Shown one piece after another: positions 1-6,277 of a stretch of DNA of 6,466 nt. Positions within the stretch are counted from its first letter, which is position 1; each line of letters opens with the position of its first letter. The stretch covers positions 1 through 6,466 of the forward strand of contig QAKR01000047.1 of NCBI GenBank assembly GCA_003343705.1, in the 5' to 3' direction. Position numbers and translations under genes: made by a program. Below the pieces are notes generated by a model. It was not told the DNA's origin and did no database searches. It saw only the letters and a list, made by a program, of their open reading frames with translations. Origin of the DNA: Clostridiales bacterium (GTDB lineage: Bacteria > Bacillota > Clostridia > Oscillospirales > UBA644).

Positions 1-9
1 TCTTATTTT

Positions 10-56
10 GCCCGAGGGGTCAAATCCCGCGTGCCCGAAGGGGTCAAACGCACGCG
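10..56. repeat. Direct repeat overlapping an inverted repeat upstream of mobB
   Basis: Two near-identical copies of GCCCGA(A)GGGGTCAAA lie at 10-24 and 33-48, differing by one inserted A. Overlapping the second copy is an inverted repeat: CGCGTGC at 28-34 and GCACGCG at 50-56, with a 15-nt loop that contains most of repeat 2. Iterated short repeats and dyads just upstream of relaxase genes are often oriT or relaxosome-binding sites, but nothing here proves that role. It lies exactly where similarity to MobB proteins stops, so it could equally be a recombination scar. Confidence 0.55.
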
Positions 57-89
57 CCTTTTCCAAAGATCAACAAGGAGAAAGGCAAA

Positions 90-1310
90 GTGCTTGCCAC
101 TAATAAAATCTACAATGACGGCAGCGGCACCATTAATATCCACCGTGCTTTTGAGGACTTCAAGATGTGGATGCCTCAATCCACCAAGGCGGAGAAACCG
201 ATGATGCACATATCCTTGAACCCGCATCCTGATGACCGTCTGAGCGATGCCGAGTATGCTCAGTTAGCACATGAGTATATGGAGAAAATGGGCTTCGGTG
301 ATATGCCTTTCATTGTCGTGAAGCACGAGGACATTGACCGGCACCATATTCATATCGTGGCACTTCGTGTGCGTCCTGACGGCACGGCAATATCCACCAA
401 GAACAACTTTTACAAGAGCAAGGAGATAACCCGTGAGCTTGAAAAGAAGTATGGACTTCATACTGCCGAACGTCAGAAGATTACTCCGGATATGCCAATC
501 ACAAAAGTTGACCCGAATGGAGACGTAAAGCGTCAGGTGGCTATGGCTGTAAAGATGGTTGGTATGCGCTATAAGTTCCAGACATTAGGCGAATACAACG
601 CCATCCTCTCCTTATATAATATAAGGTGCGAGGAAGCCGATGGACGCTATAACGGTCGTGAATATCATGGACTGGTTTATTTCGCTATGGACGATGACGA
701 CAAGACAATCTCAACTCCGTTCAAGGCTTCCCGACTTGGTAAGTTCGCCGGACGTGAGGCTATTGACCGGCGTTATCATAATGCCAAAGAGAAGATTGAT
801 GTCAAGCCGACTTTGAGAACCGTAAGGAGTGTAATGTCACAATCTATTGGCAAGGATGATTTCATGTCAAATCTCAAAGCCAAGAACATAGACCTGATAC
901 TGCGCTACACAGTTGATGGTCGTATATATGGAGCGACATATATCGACCATAACACCAAGACGGTACTCAACGGCTCTCATCTCGGCAAAGAGTTCTCTGC
1001 CAATGCCCTTGACAGGTGGTTCAAGAATCCTGATGAACGTCCGATGACATTGCGACCGGTACAACAATCTGACGATACCACTCAGGGAAATACCCGGAGT
1101 CAGGCATCAGAGGATTCGGGTAATGTTCATGGCAATTCTCAGTCGCATAGGTCTCAAAATCACAGTCAGACTAACGACTATGATTATACACCGGACTTCG
1201 GTCTTGGCGGTCTGTTCAGCGTGGGTCCGTCATTCGACCCGGAAGAGGAAGCCTTCTACCGCGAGATGCAGCGGCGTAAAAAGAAGAAACGTCGCGGTCC
1301 CAAACTCTAA
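90..1310 (+). CDS. mobB: MobB-like relaxase / mobilization protein, N-terminus missing or replaced
   Basis: A relaxase nicks oriT, stays covalently attached to the 5' end and pilots the strand to the coupling protein. From the GTG at 90 the product is 406 aa. The opening residues (LATNKIYNDGSG), the stretch ISLNPHPDD (41-49) and the downstream text match my memory of Bacteroidetes MobB proteins. The metal-binding motif is intact: H79, D81, D83, H86 and H88 in HEDIDRHHIHIV. Residues about 325-370 are a Q/S/N-rich linker, and the C-terminus is Lys/Arg-rich (KKKKRR). The frame is open back to position 3, and residues encoded from 66 (KINKEKGKV) still look MobB-like, but the usual start (MVAKI...ALAYN), which should carry the nucleophilic tyrosine, is absent. 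There is no in-frame ATG upstream; GTG at 90 has AAGGAG 9 nt before it, probably by chance in this phylum. The coupling-protein gene follows 26 nt later. The relaxase family call is strong; an active nickase from this copy is doubtful. Confidence 0.85.
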   Translation: MLATNKIYNDGSGTINIHRAFEDFKMWMPQSTKAEKPMMHISLNPHPDDRLSDAEYAQLAHEYMEKMGFGDMPFIVVKHEDIDRHHIHIVALRVRPDGTAISTKNNFYKSKEITRELEKKYGLHTAERQKITPDMPITKVDPNGDVKRQVAMAVKMVGMRYKFQTLGEYNAILSLYNIRCEEADGRYNGREYHGLVYFAMDDDDKTISTPFKASRLGKFAGREAIDRRYHNAKEKIDVKPTLRTVRSVMSQSIGKDDFMSNLKAKNIDLILRYTVDGRIYGATYIDHNTKTVLNGSHLGKEFSANALDRWFKNPDERPMTLRPVQQSDDTTQGNTRSQASEDSGNVHGNSQSHRSQNHSQTNDYDYTPDFGLGGLFSVGPSFDPEEEAFYREMQRRKKKKRRGPKL

Positions 1311-1336
1311 TTGTTAATTTCTAAATCCGAACAAGT

Positions 1337-3337
1337 ATGTCACAACAAGAAGATGACCTGCGGTCACTTGCCAAAATCATGGATATGCTCCGAGGGGTAG
1401 CCATGATACTTGTGGTCGCAAATATATATTGGTTCTGTCGGGAACTGGTTGCCGGGTGGAGATTCCATCCCGAAACAATGAAGGTTCTCAGCAATCTCAA
1501 TGATGCCGGGAGCCTGTTCTCTAATCCGTGGAACGCCAAGTGGTGGGCACTGCTATTTCTTGCTCTTTCGTGTTTCGGCACGAAGGGTGTCAAGAATGAG
1601 AAAATCCAATGGCGTCAAATATGGATTATTCTGTCAGTCGGGGCAACTCTGTTCTTTCTCAACTGGTGGATGCTCTATATTCCATTGACGTTTCTTTACA
1701 TCATCACAACTGTGGCTGGTTTTGTATGCCTATTGTTAGGTGGTGTATGGATGAGCCGTCTGTTGAAGAACAATATGATGGACGACCGTTTCAACGAGGA
1801 AAATGAATCGTTTATGCAAGAGACTGAGAAAAAGACAAATGAGTATTCCATAAATCTGCCCACAAAATTTTTCTATAAGAAGAAGTGGAATAAAGGCTGG
1901 ATAAATGTCGTGAATCCCTTCAGGGCGACAATCGTGCTTGGCACACCCGGTTCCGGCAAGTCATACGCTGTGGTCAACAACTTCATCAAACAGCAGATTG
2001 AGAAGGGCTTCAGCTTATATGTCTATGATTACAAAAGTCCTGATTTGACGATGATTGCATACAATCATATGTTAATGAACATGGATAAGTACGGCAAATA
2101 TCCACCTCGGTTCTGTTTTATCAATTTCGATGATCCGGAACATTCCCATCGCTGTAATCCAATACACCCGGACTTCATGACGGACATTGCCGATGCCTAT
2201 GAATCAGCATATACCATCATGATGAACTTGAACCGGACTTGGTTGCAAAAACAGGGCGACTTCTTTGTAGAGTCTCCAATTGTGTTGTTCGCAGCAATCA
2301 TCTGGTATTTGAAGCGCTTTGAAAATGGCAAGTATTGCACTTTTCCCCACGCCATTGAGTTCCTGTGCCGCCCTTATGAGAAGATCTTTCCAATTCTAAC
2401 TTCCTATCCGGAGTTGGAAAACTACCTGTCGCCATTCATTGACGCATGGCAGGGCAACGCACAGGAGCAGCTTCAGGGACAGATAGCATCTGCCAAAATC
2501 CCTCTTACGCGCATGATTTCGCCTCAGTTGTATTGGATTATGACAGGCAGTGATTTTACGCTCGACATCAACAACCCCAAGGAGCCGAAAATTCTATGTG
2601 TCGGAAACAATCCCGACCGTCAGAATATCTATGGCGCCGCACTCGGTCTTTACAATTCCAGAATTGTGAAGCTCATCAACAAGAAGGGAATGTTGAAATC
2701 CGGAGTGATTATAGACGAACTCCCGACCATATACTTCAAGGGACTCGACAATCTTATCGCCACTGCTCGAAGCAATAAGGTTGCCGTCTGCCTCGGTTTT
2801 CAGGACTTCTCGCAGTTGAAGCGTGACTATGGCGACAAGGAGGCCGCAGTGGTAATGAACACCGTCGGCAATATATTTTCCGGTCAAGTTGTCGGAGAGA
2901 CTGCCAAGACACTCTCCGAGCGTTTCGGAAAGGTGCTTCAGCAGCGTCAGTCCATGAGTATCAACCGCAATGATGTGAGTCATTCTTTCAATACCCAGAT
3001 GGACAGCCTAATCCCTCAGAGTAAGATTTCCACTCTTACACAGGGTATGTTTGTAGGCTCCGTTTCCGACAATATCGACCAGCGTATTGACCAGAAAATC
3101 TTTCATGCCGAGATAGTGGTGGATTCTGAAAAGGTCAAGGCGGAAGAAGCAAGATACCAGCCTATTCCGATTCTTACAGACTTCAAGGATGATACCGAGG
3201 ACAAATCAAAAATGAAATATGTGATTCAGAAGAATTACGAACAGGTCAAGAAAGATGTCCGTGACCTTGTAGATCGAGAAATAGAACGAATCAAGGAAGA
3301 CCCGGTTCTATGTAGATTACTTCCCAAGGGTATATAA
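1337..3337 (+). CDS. mobC: MobC/TraG-type IV secretion coupling protein (VirD4-like ATPase)
   Basis: This inner-membrane ATPase links the relaxosome to the type IV secretion channel and helps pump DNA. The 666-aa product has about four N-terminal membrane helices (near 19-38, 68-83, 94-115 and 117-141), then a cytoplasmic motor domain. Walker A is GTPGSGKS at 202-209. Walker B is VIIDE at 457-461, followed by a TraG-like segment with the conserved GFQDFSQL at 487-494. Length and order match the Bacteroidetes MobC group, usually about 650-680 aa, and no lesion is visible. The ATG start lies 26 nt after the relaxase stop, so the two are probably co-transcribed, and a hairpin terminator follows immediately. 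Pairing with a MobB-type relaxase makes MobC more likely than a conjugation-only TraG. A mobilizable element and a self-transmissible one cannot be told apart from this gene alone. Confidence 0.93.
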   Translation: MSQQEDDLRSLAKIMDMLRGVAMILVVANIYWFCRELVAGWRFHPETMKVLSNLNDAGSLFSNPWNAKWWALLFLALSCFGTKGVKNEKIQWRQIWIILSVGATLFFLNWWMLYIPLTFLYIITTVAGFVCLLLGGVWMSRLLKNNMMDDRFNEENESFMQETEKKTNEYSINLPTKFFYKKKWNKGWINVVNPFRATIVLGTPGSGKSYAVVNNFIKQQIEKGFSLYVYDYKSPDLTMIAYNHMLMNMDKYGKYPPRFCFINFDDPEHSHRCNPIHPDFMTDIADAYESAYTIMMNLNRTWLQKQGDFFVESPIVLFAAIIWYLKRFENGKYCTFPHAIEFLCRPYEKIFPILTSYPELENYLSPFIDAWQGNAQEQLQGQIASAKIPLTRMISPQLYWIMTGSDFTLDINNPKEPKILCVGNNPDRQNIYGAALGLYNSRIVKLINKKGMLKSGVIIDELPTIYFKGLDNLIATARSNKVAVCLGFQDFSQLKRDYGDKEAAVVMNTVGNIFSGQVVGETAKTLSERFGKVLQQRQSMSINRNDVSHSFNTQMDSLIPQSKISTLTQGMFVGSVSDNIDQRIDQKIFHAEIVVDSEKVKAEEARYQPIPILTDFKDDTEDKSKMKYVIQKNYEQVKKDVRDLVDREIERIKEDPVLCRLLPKGI

Positions 3338-3339
3338 AC

Positions 3340-3390
3340 GAAAATCCCGACTCATTCAGTTACTGAATGGGCCGGGATTTTCATTTTATT
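3340..3390. terminator. Bidirectional intrinsic terminator between convergent operons
   Basis: GAAAATCCCG (3340-3349) pairs perfectly with CGGGATTTTC (3373-3382). Inside this, CATTCAG (3353-3359) pairs with CTGAATG (3363-3369) around a TTA loop, giving a stem of nearly 20 bp with one A/C mismatch. The plus strand continues into a T-rich tract. On the minus strand the stem's own A/T pairs supply TTTT, followed by CGTTTATATA. It sits 2 nt after the coupling-protein stop and 19 nt after the convergent small-gene stop, so it should end transcription from both sides. Confidence 0.88.
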
Positions 3391-3408
3391 GCGCTTTCAC
3401 ATAGTGAG

Positions 3409-3702
3409 TTATGCGCTCAGGCTTTCATATTCGTCGTATTCATCGAAGTCGTCATATTCATCGAAGTCATCTTCGATATATTCGATGTCATCCTCCTCGT
3501 CCTCTGAGTCGAAACCTTCGTAGTGACCGGTGGAGGTGATTGATTTGAACACTTCATCTTCGGGGGTGTCAGTGGTGACAGCGTCTGCGAAGATTCTTAC
3601 GAGTTCTTCCTGCGGAATCTCTTCATTGAAGCATCCGTCTTCTTTCAGAGCATGAAACAGTTCGGCAAACTGCGCTATGTTAAAGCGTATGGATTCTTTC
3701 AT
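3409..3702 (-). CDS. Small acidic protein with RteC-like C-terminal-domain homology
   Basis: The product is 97 aa. Residues about 8-57 align without gaps to residues 122-173 of the neighbouring RteC-like protein: F..L.HA.K..GC in the first half, then ELVR..A.A...D and V...I.S, about 18 identities in 52 positions by eye. Residues 65-93 form an extreme Asp/Glu/Tyr tail including DDFDEYDDFDEYDEY. There is no signal peptide or membrane segment. The gene lies 30 nt downstream of the RteC-like gene in the same orientation and is almost certainly co-transcribed with it. I infer a partial paralog that might modulate, titrate or pair with the RteC-like regulator; the acidic tail could act as a protein-binding or DNA-mimicking surface. 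I do not recognise a named family. The ATG at 3702 is well placed and the C-terminus is followed by a terminator, so it looks like an intact gene, not a remnant. Confidence 0.72.
   Translation of the reverse strand: MKESIRFNIAQFAELFHALKEDGCFNEEIPQEELVRIFADAVTTDTPEDEVFKSITSTGHYEGFDSEDEEDDIEYIEDDFDEYDDFDEYDEYESLSA
3437..3468. repeat. 18-bp tandem repeat encoding the acidic tail
   Basis: The 14-nt word TATTCATCGAAGTC occurs at 3437-3450 and again at 3455-3468, an exact 18-bp period. On the minus strand it encodes two copies of DDFDEY. The period is a multiple of three, so copy-number change would lengthen or shorten the tail without breaking the frame. Confidence 0.8.
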
Positions 3703-3732
3703 ACTGGGAATTTCGGATTTAGTGGGTGGACA

Positions 3733-4359
3733 TCAGGCTCTGTTGTCATCATTGTCAAGTCTGCGCTGAATGTCTTCCTCAACGCCTTTTCTGAGGCTGT
3801 CAAGGAATTCCGTGACGCTCTTGCAGGACTGCTTCGACTTGAGCGAGGAGATGATGTTGTTGACGTAATGCACTGTCACGTCGAGGTTGAGTGCGGACGC
3901 CATGTTGCGTACCAGCTCTGAGAACGAATCATCGTCCATGATGCAGCCGCCTACCTTTATGGCATGGCACAGGTGGGCGAAGTGTGATTTGGGTTTGCGC
4001 CAGCGGAGGGTGCTTTTGATGTCCGGCACACCGGTTTCAGGGGTGAATCCGGTCATGGCAGAGAGCGACTGGAGCTTTCGCGACACATAACTGTGTGCGG
4101 TATTGAAGGCTGATGCCAACGCCTCGTTGACCTGATTGAGCATCATACGGCTCTTGATTTCCGATAACTGGATGTCGGCGATAGTAAGCAGTTCCAGCGC
4201 GTAGTTGTGCATGGGTGAGCCTGTTGCTGTGACCTCATGGATGGTTATGATGAGGTCTGTGAGTTGTGCAGGAAGCTCTGCTGAGAAAAGGCCCTGACGC
4301 AGATTCTTAAATACTTCAAGATTTGTCAGGTGGAACAGATCCAAACGTCTTGTTTCCAT
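3733..4359 (-). CDS. RteC-like transfer/excision regulator
   Basis: RteC of CTnDOT is a DNA-binding regulator that activates excision genes. This 208-aa product is close to the usual RteC length of about 217 aa. Its C-terminal part (118-205) follows the pattern I remember for RteC proteins: W..K..F..L.HA.K..G (from W120), a middle ELV...A..L..D (148-160), a Y near 165, and an ending FLDSLR..VEEDIQRRLD (185-202). The N-terminal half (1-110) is predicted helical, with no signal peptide or membrane segment. A TTG two codons upstream (4363-4365) could also start it; I prefer the ATG at 4359. It is first in a two-gene operon with the acidic paralog and divergent from an RteB-like gene, which strengthens a regulatory role. 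Target sites are unknown. The family assignment is by pattern memory, so a different helical regulator remains possible. Confidence 0.68.
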   Translation of the reverse strand: METRRLDLFHLTNLEVFKNLRQGLFSAELPAQLTDLIITIHEVTATGSPMHNYALELLTIADIQLSEIKSRMMLNQVNEALASAFNTAHSYVSRKLQSLSAMTGFTPETGVPDIKSTLRWRKPKSHFAHLCHAIKVGGCIMDDDSFSELVRNMASALNLDVTVHYVNNIISSLKSKQSCKSVTEFLDSLRKGVEEDIQRRLDNDDNRA

Positions 4360-4531
4360 AAACAAATAGTTTTTTGTGGTTTCGAGGCATTCAACCGTGA
4401 ATGCAGAATCATAACAAGCTGAATAGTCAATTTTGTTCGTTGTCGTCTATTAGTCAATGCGTTGAATTGCTGTGTTTTATGTAGTTGAGTGTATTCAGAA
4501 TGTATTTTGAACTGTCTTTCTACATTCAAAA
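4360..4531. promoter_or_regulatory. Divergent promoter region between rteC-like and rteB-like genes
   Basis: This AT-rich 172-bp stretch lies between two outward-facing regulator genes, so it should hold both promoters. Visible signals: GCATTCA (4387-4393) and TGAATGC (4398-4404) as a 7-bp dyad with a 4-nt spacer; a related short palindrome ATTC-A-GAAT at 4493-4501; and the direct repeat TAGTCAAT at 4424-4431 and 4451-4458, 27 bp apart. TATTTTG at 4503-4509 is only a partial match to the Bacteroidetes -7 element TAnnTTTG, with a TTG at 4485-4487 upstream at shorter than usual spacing. The exact promoters are not assigned. Confidence 0.5.
4387..4404. promoter_or_regulatory. Candidate operator dyad upstream of rteC-like gene
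   Basis: GCATTCA-ACCG-TGAATGC is a perfect 7-bp inverted repeat centred about 36 bp upstream of the RteC-like ATG. The spacer is short enough either for a dimeric regulator site or for a small leader hairpin. No U-tract follows on either strand, so a terminator is unlikely. Confidence 0.4.
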
Positions 4532-6001
4532 ATGTCTAAAGTGTTTTCAACCAAAAGAACTTTATCTGCTGATAGAATGTTTCTTAATGTGTATTTGAGA
4601 TTTCAAGACTTCATTTTCTCCCCCAAAATTGGATATATCGAAGAAAAAATGAAAAAACGACCGAAAAAGATGCCTTTATCCGAATGGAAGGTGCTCCTTT
4701 TTGCCTCAAAGGATGCGCCACTCGCGCTGCTGCTGGACTCAATCCCGGCAATGAGGTCACGTGTTACCATAACCCATGACTTCAAAAAAGCAATAGCGGA
4801 GATTAACGGCGGCAACTATACTCACGTTATGTCTGATGTCACTCAACAAGACCCGGTCGCCAGAAGAATCATGACGTGGGTTCATATAAACCATTCCGAG
4901 ATCGAAACCTGTTTTCTTGGAGTAAATGGTCATCCAAGTGGGGAGATTGATATATGGGAACTCTCTAACGGTAAGATTTTCACTCACTCAATGACTGGAG
5001 TGGACCCGCTGACCGAGCCGTTGAGTGTCCTGTATTCCGAAGAAACGCCTCTGAAATGGCTCAGTCATGCAAAATGTGAGTGTCTGCAAGTCCGTGAAAG
5101 GCTGAATCCCCGAAAGAATAATGTGGTTTTGATAATGGGTGCCGGAGGAACCGGTAAGGCAGTCCTCGCGCAGATTGCCCATTTCAGTAGCCCGCGATGC
5201 GAAGGGTTGTTTGTATTTGCCAACTGTAGCTCAGACAGTAATATCCCCAATGATACTGTATGGACGGTGGAGTGTGAGAACCGATTCCGGAAAAGCGTCA
5301 GGCACATGTTCGACCAAGCCGACAAGGGCACCTTATATATTCATGACATTGACAAACTCGATCGGGTTGCTCAAAAAATTATGTATGAGGAAATCAATAA
5401 AGTTGTGGATGCTCCTGTCGCTGACAAGAATCCCCGTCTTATAATCTGCGCCACAAACAAATACCTTGAACACGAGGTAGGCAACGGAGACTTCTCCGCT
5501 GAGTTATACGCGCTTATCAGCGACTTTATCATCAACGTTCCTTCTTTAAGCCAGTTTAAGGAGGAATTGCCGATGCTGGCAGACAATCTATTGAGGGCAT
5601 ATTGCCTTACGGCAAAAATTTCAGAACGGAAATTCACTAAAGATGCACTGGAGACTATTCGCGCCCATGTGTGGGATGAGAATCTCCGAGGTCTTTATCA
5701 AGCTCTCAAACAAAGTTATATGATGGCTGACTCCATGTATATCAAGCCCTCTCACATGAACCTTACGCCACATCTTGACAGGAATGACTCGCTGATTGAC
5801 CAGAGCCATAGCATCAAAACAGCTTTGCTGAATAACAAAGGGGTTGTTATAAGAGCCGCAAAAGAGCTTGGCATATCAAGAAGCCATTTGTATAATCTCA
5901 TGACGTTATTAGAAATCCCGCATGGATTTGGCTTGCCCCCTCTAAAGAAAAAACAACGACTGGAAATGAAAAAGAATAAAAACTCCGGAGAAAACAAATA
6001 G
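4532..6001 (+). CDS. RteB/NtrC-like regulator with degenerate receiver and AAA+ domains and Fis-type HTH
   Basis: The 489-aa product has the layout of NtrC-class response regulators such as RteB. Residues about 52-131 resemble a receiver: D102 may match the phospho-acceptor, but the acidic pair after strand 1 is missing (LLFASKD). Residues about 195-395 resemble the AAA+ domain. Walker A is GAGGTGKA (203-210). Walker B reads GTLYIHDID (266-274), with HD in place of the usual DE. Sensor I is ICATNK (305-310), and W381/R386 match the sensor II WPGNVREL segment. The GAFTGA loop is absent and the arginine-finger segment is altered (FSAELYALIS, 321-330). A Fis-like helix-turn-helix lies at 428-462 (RAAKELGISRSHLYNL), followed by a Lys-rich tail. 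An ATG at 4649 (residue 40) is an alternative start just before the receiver-like part. It probably binds DNA and may have lost sigma-54 activation. It is divergent from the RteC-like operon. Confidence 0.8.
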   Translation: MSKVFSTKRTLSADRMFLNVYLRFQDFIFSPKIGYIEEKMKKRPKKMPLSEWKVLLFASKDAPLALLLDSIPAMRSRVTITHDFKKAIAEINGGNYTHVMSDVTQQDPVARRIMTWVHINHSEIETCFLGVNGHPSGEIDIWELSNGKIFTHSMTGVDPLTEPLSVLYSEETPLKWLSHAKCECLQVRERLNPRKNNVVLIMGAGGTGKAVLAQIAHFSSPRCEGLFVFANCSSDSNIPNDTVWTVECENRFRKSVRHMFDQADKGTLYIHDIDKLDRVAQKIMYEEINKVVDAPVADKNPRLIICATNKYLEHEVGNGDFSAELYALISDFIINVPSLSQFKEELPMLADNLLRAYCLTAKISERKFTKDALETIRAHVWDENLRGLYQALKQSYMMADSMYIKPSHMNLTPHLDRNDSLIDQSHSIKTALLNNKGVVIRAAKELGISRSHLYNLMTLLEIPHGFGLPPLKKKQRLEMKKNKNSGENK

Positions 6002-6164
6002 AAATCGCCGAGACCACGACCGCTCCCGGTGGCAGTTTCGCCACCTCGACTTTTGCCGCCTCCATCTTATCAACGGCAATCGGCTCGTATCCGGCTCGCG
6101 TGAGCAGGCCCGACATAAGCCGACGGTCGGATTCGGAGGCTTCTACAATGAGAATCTTGTTCAT
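5898..6164 (-). pseudogene. Truncated receiver fragment of a second NtrC/RteB-like regulator
   Basis: From the ATG at 6164 the first 54 residues read as a receiver N-terminus: MNKILIVEASESDRRLM, then GLLTRAGYEPIAV and LPPGAVVVSA. I recall very similar openings in full-length (about 430-450 aa) regulators of Bacteroidales mobile elements. Similarity ends at about 6003-6005. The frame then runs antisense into the 3' end of the RteB-like gene and stops at 5898, yielding a hydrophobic tail unlike any receiver. The rest of the receiver, the AAA+ domain and the HTH are absent. The break is within about 4 nt of the neighbouring stop codon (5999-6001). It is probably a non-functional remnant left by replacement or insertion; a translated 88-aa chimera cannot be excluded. 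Confidence 0.72.
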
Positions 6165-6198
6165 TGTTAGATAATTTTTGAATTATTAAAATACACAG

Positions 6199-6242
6199 TC
6201 AGATACGTTCCATGAAAGAGCATGAAACGTATCTGATTTTTT
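6199..6242 (+). terminator. Hairpin terminator in the right intergenic region
   Basis: TCAGATACGTT (6199-6209) pairs with AACGTATCTGA (6226-6236). After one mismatch, CATG (6211-6214) pairs with CATG (6221-6224) around a 6-nt loop. Six T residues (6237-6242) follow on the plus strand, making it a good intrinsic terminator in that direction; it would stop read-through from the RteB-like gene. It also lies 36 nt past the stop of the minus-strand gene on the right, where the downstream sequence is AT-rich without a clean U-tract, so it may work both ways. Confidence 0.75.
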
Positions 6243-6277
6243 GTAGTTATTTGTCAGAATATCACATAAGTCATGTG

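Noticed and set aside
75..92. AAGGAG 9 nt before GTG as proof of the relaxase start
   Set aside because: Bacteroidetes rarely rely on Shine-Dalgarno pairing, and these bases also encode MobB-like residues (NKEKGK) in the same frame, so they are probably coding sequence.
264..1317. Short frames opposite or overlapping the relaxase (264-461, 867-1067, 1123-1317)
   Set aside because: All overlap the conserved relaxase frame, have no motifs and are out-of-frame shadows.
2594..2983. 129-codon minus-strand open frame inside the coupling-protein gene
   Set aside because: It lies wholly antisense to a well-conserved ATPase region containing Walker B, shows no recognisable motif and has no promoter or neighbour; it is a coding shadow.
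3437..3468. Possible CRISPR or other array from the repeated 14-nt word
   Set aside because: There are only two copies with a 4-nt gap, in frame with a low-complexity acidic coding tail; no spacers or cas genes are present.
4363..4365. TTG as the start of the RteC-like gene
   Set aside because: An ATG lies two codons downstream, and there is no evidence favouring a rare TTG start.
4387..4404. Dyad as an intrinsic terminator
   Set aside because: No T-tract follows the stem on either strand and it sits in a divergent promoter region.
4326..4529. 67-codon minus-strand frame covering the divergent intergenic region
   Set aside because: It overlaps the start of the RteC-like gene in another frame, has no motif, and its sequence is what one expects from an AT-rich promoter region.
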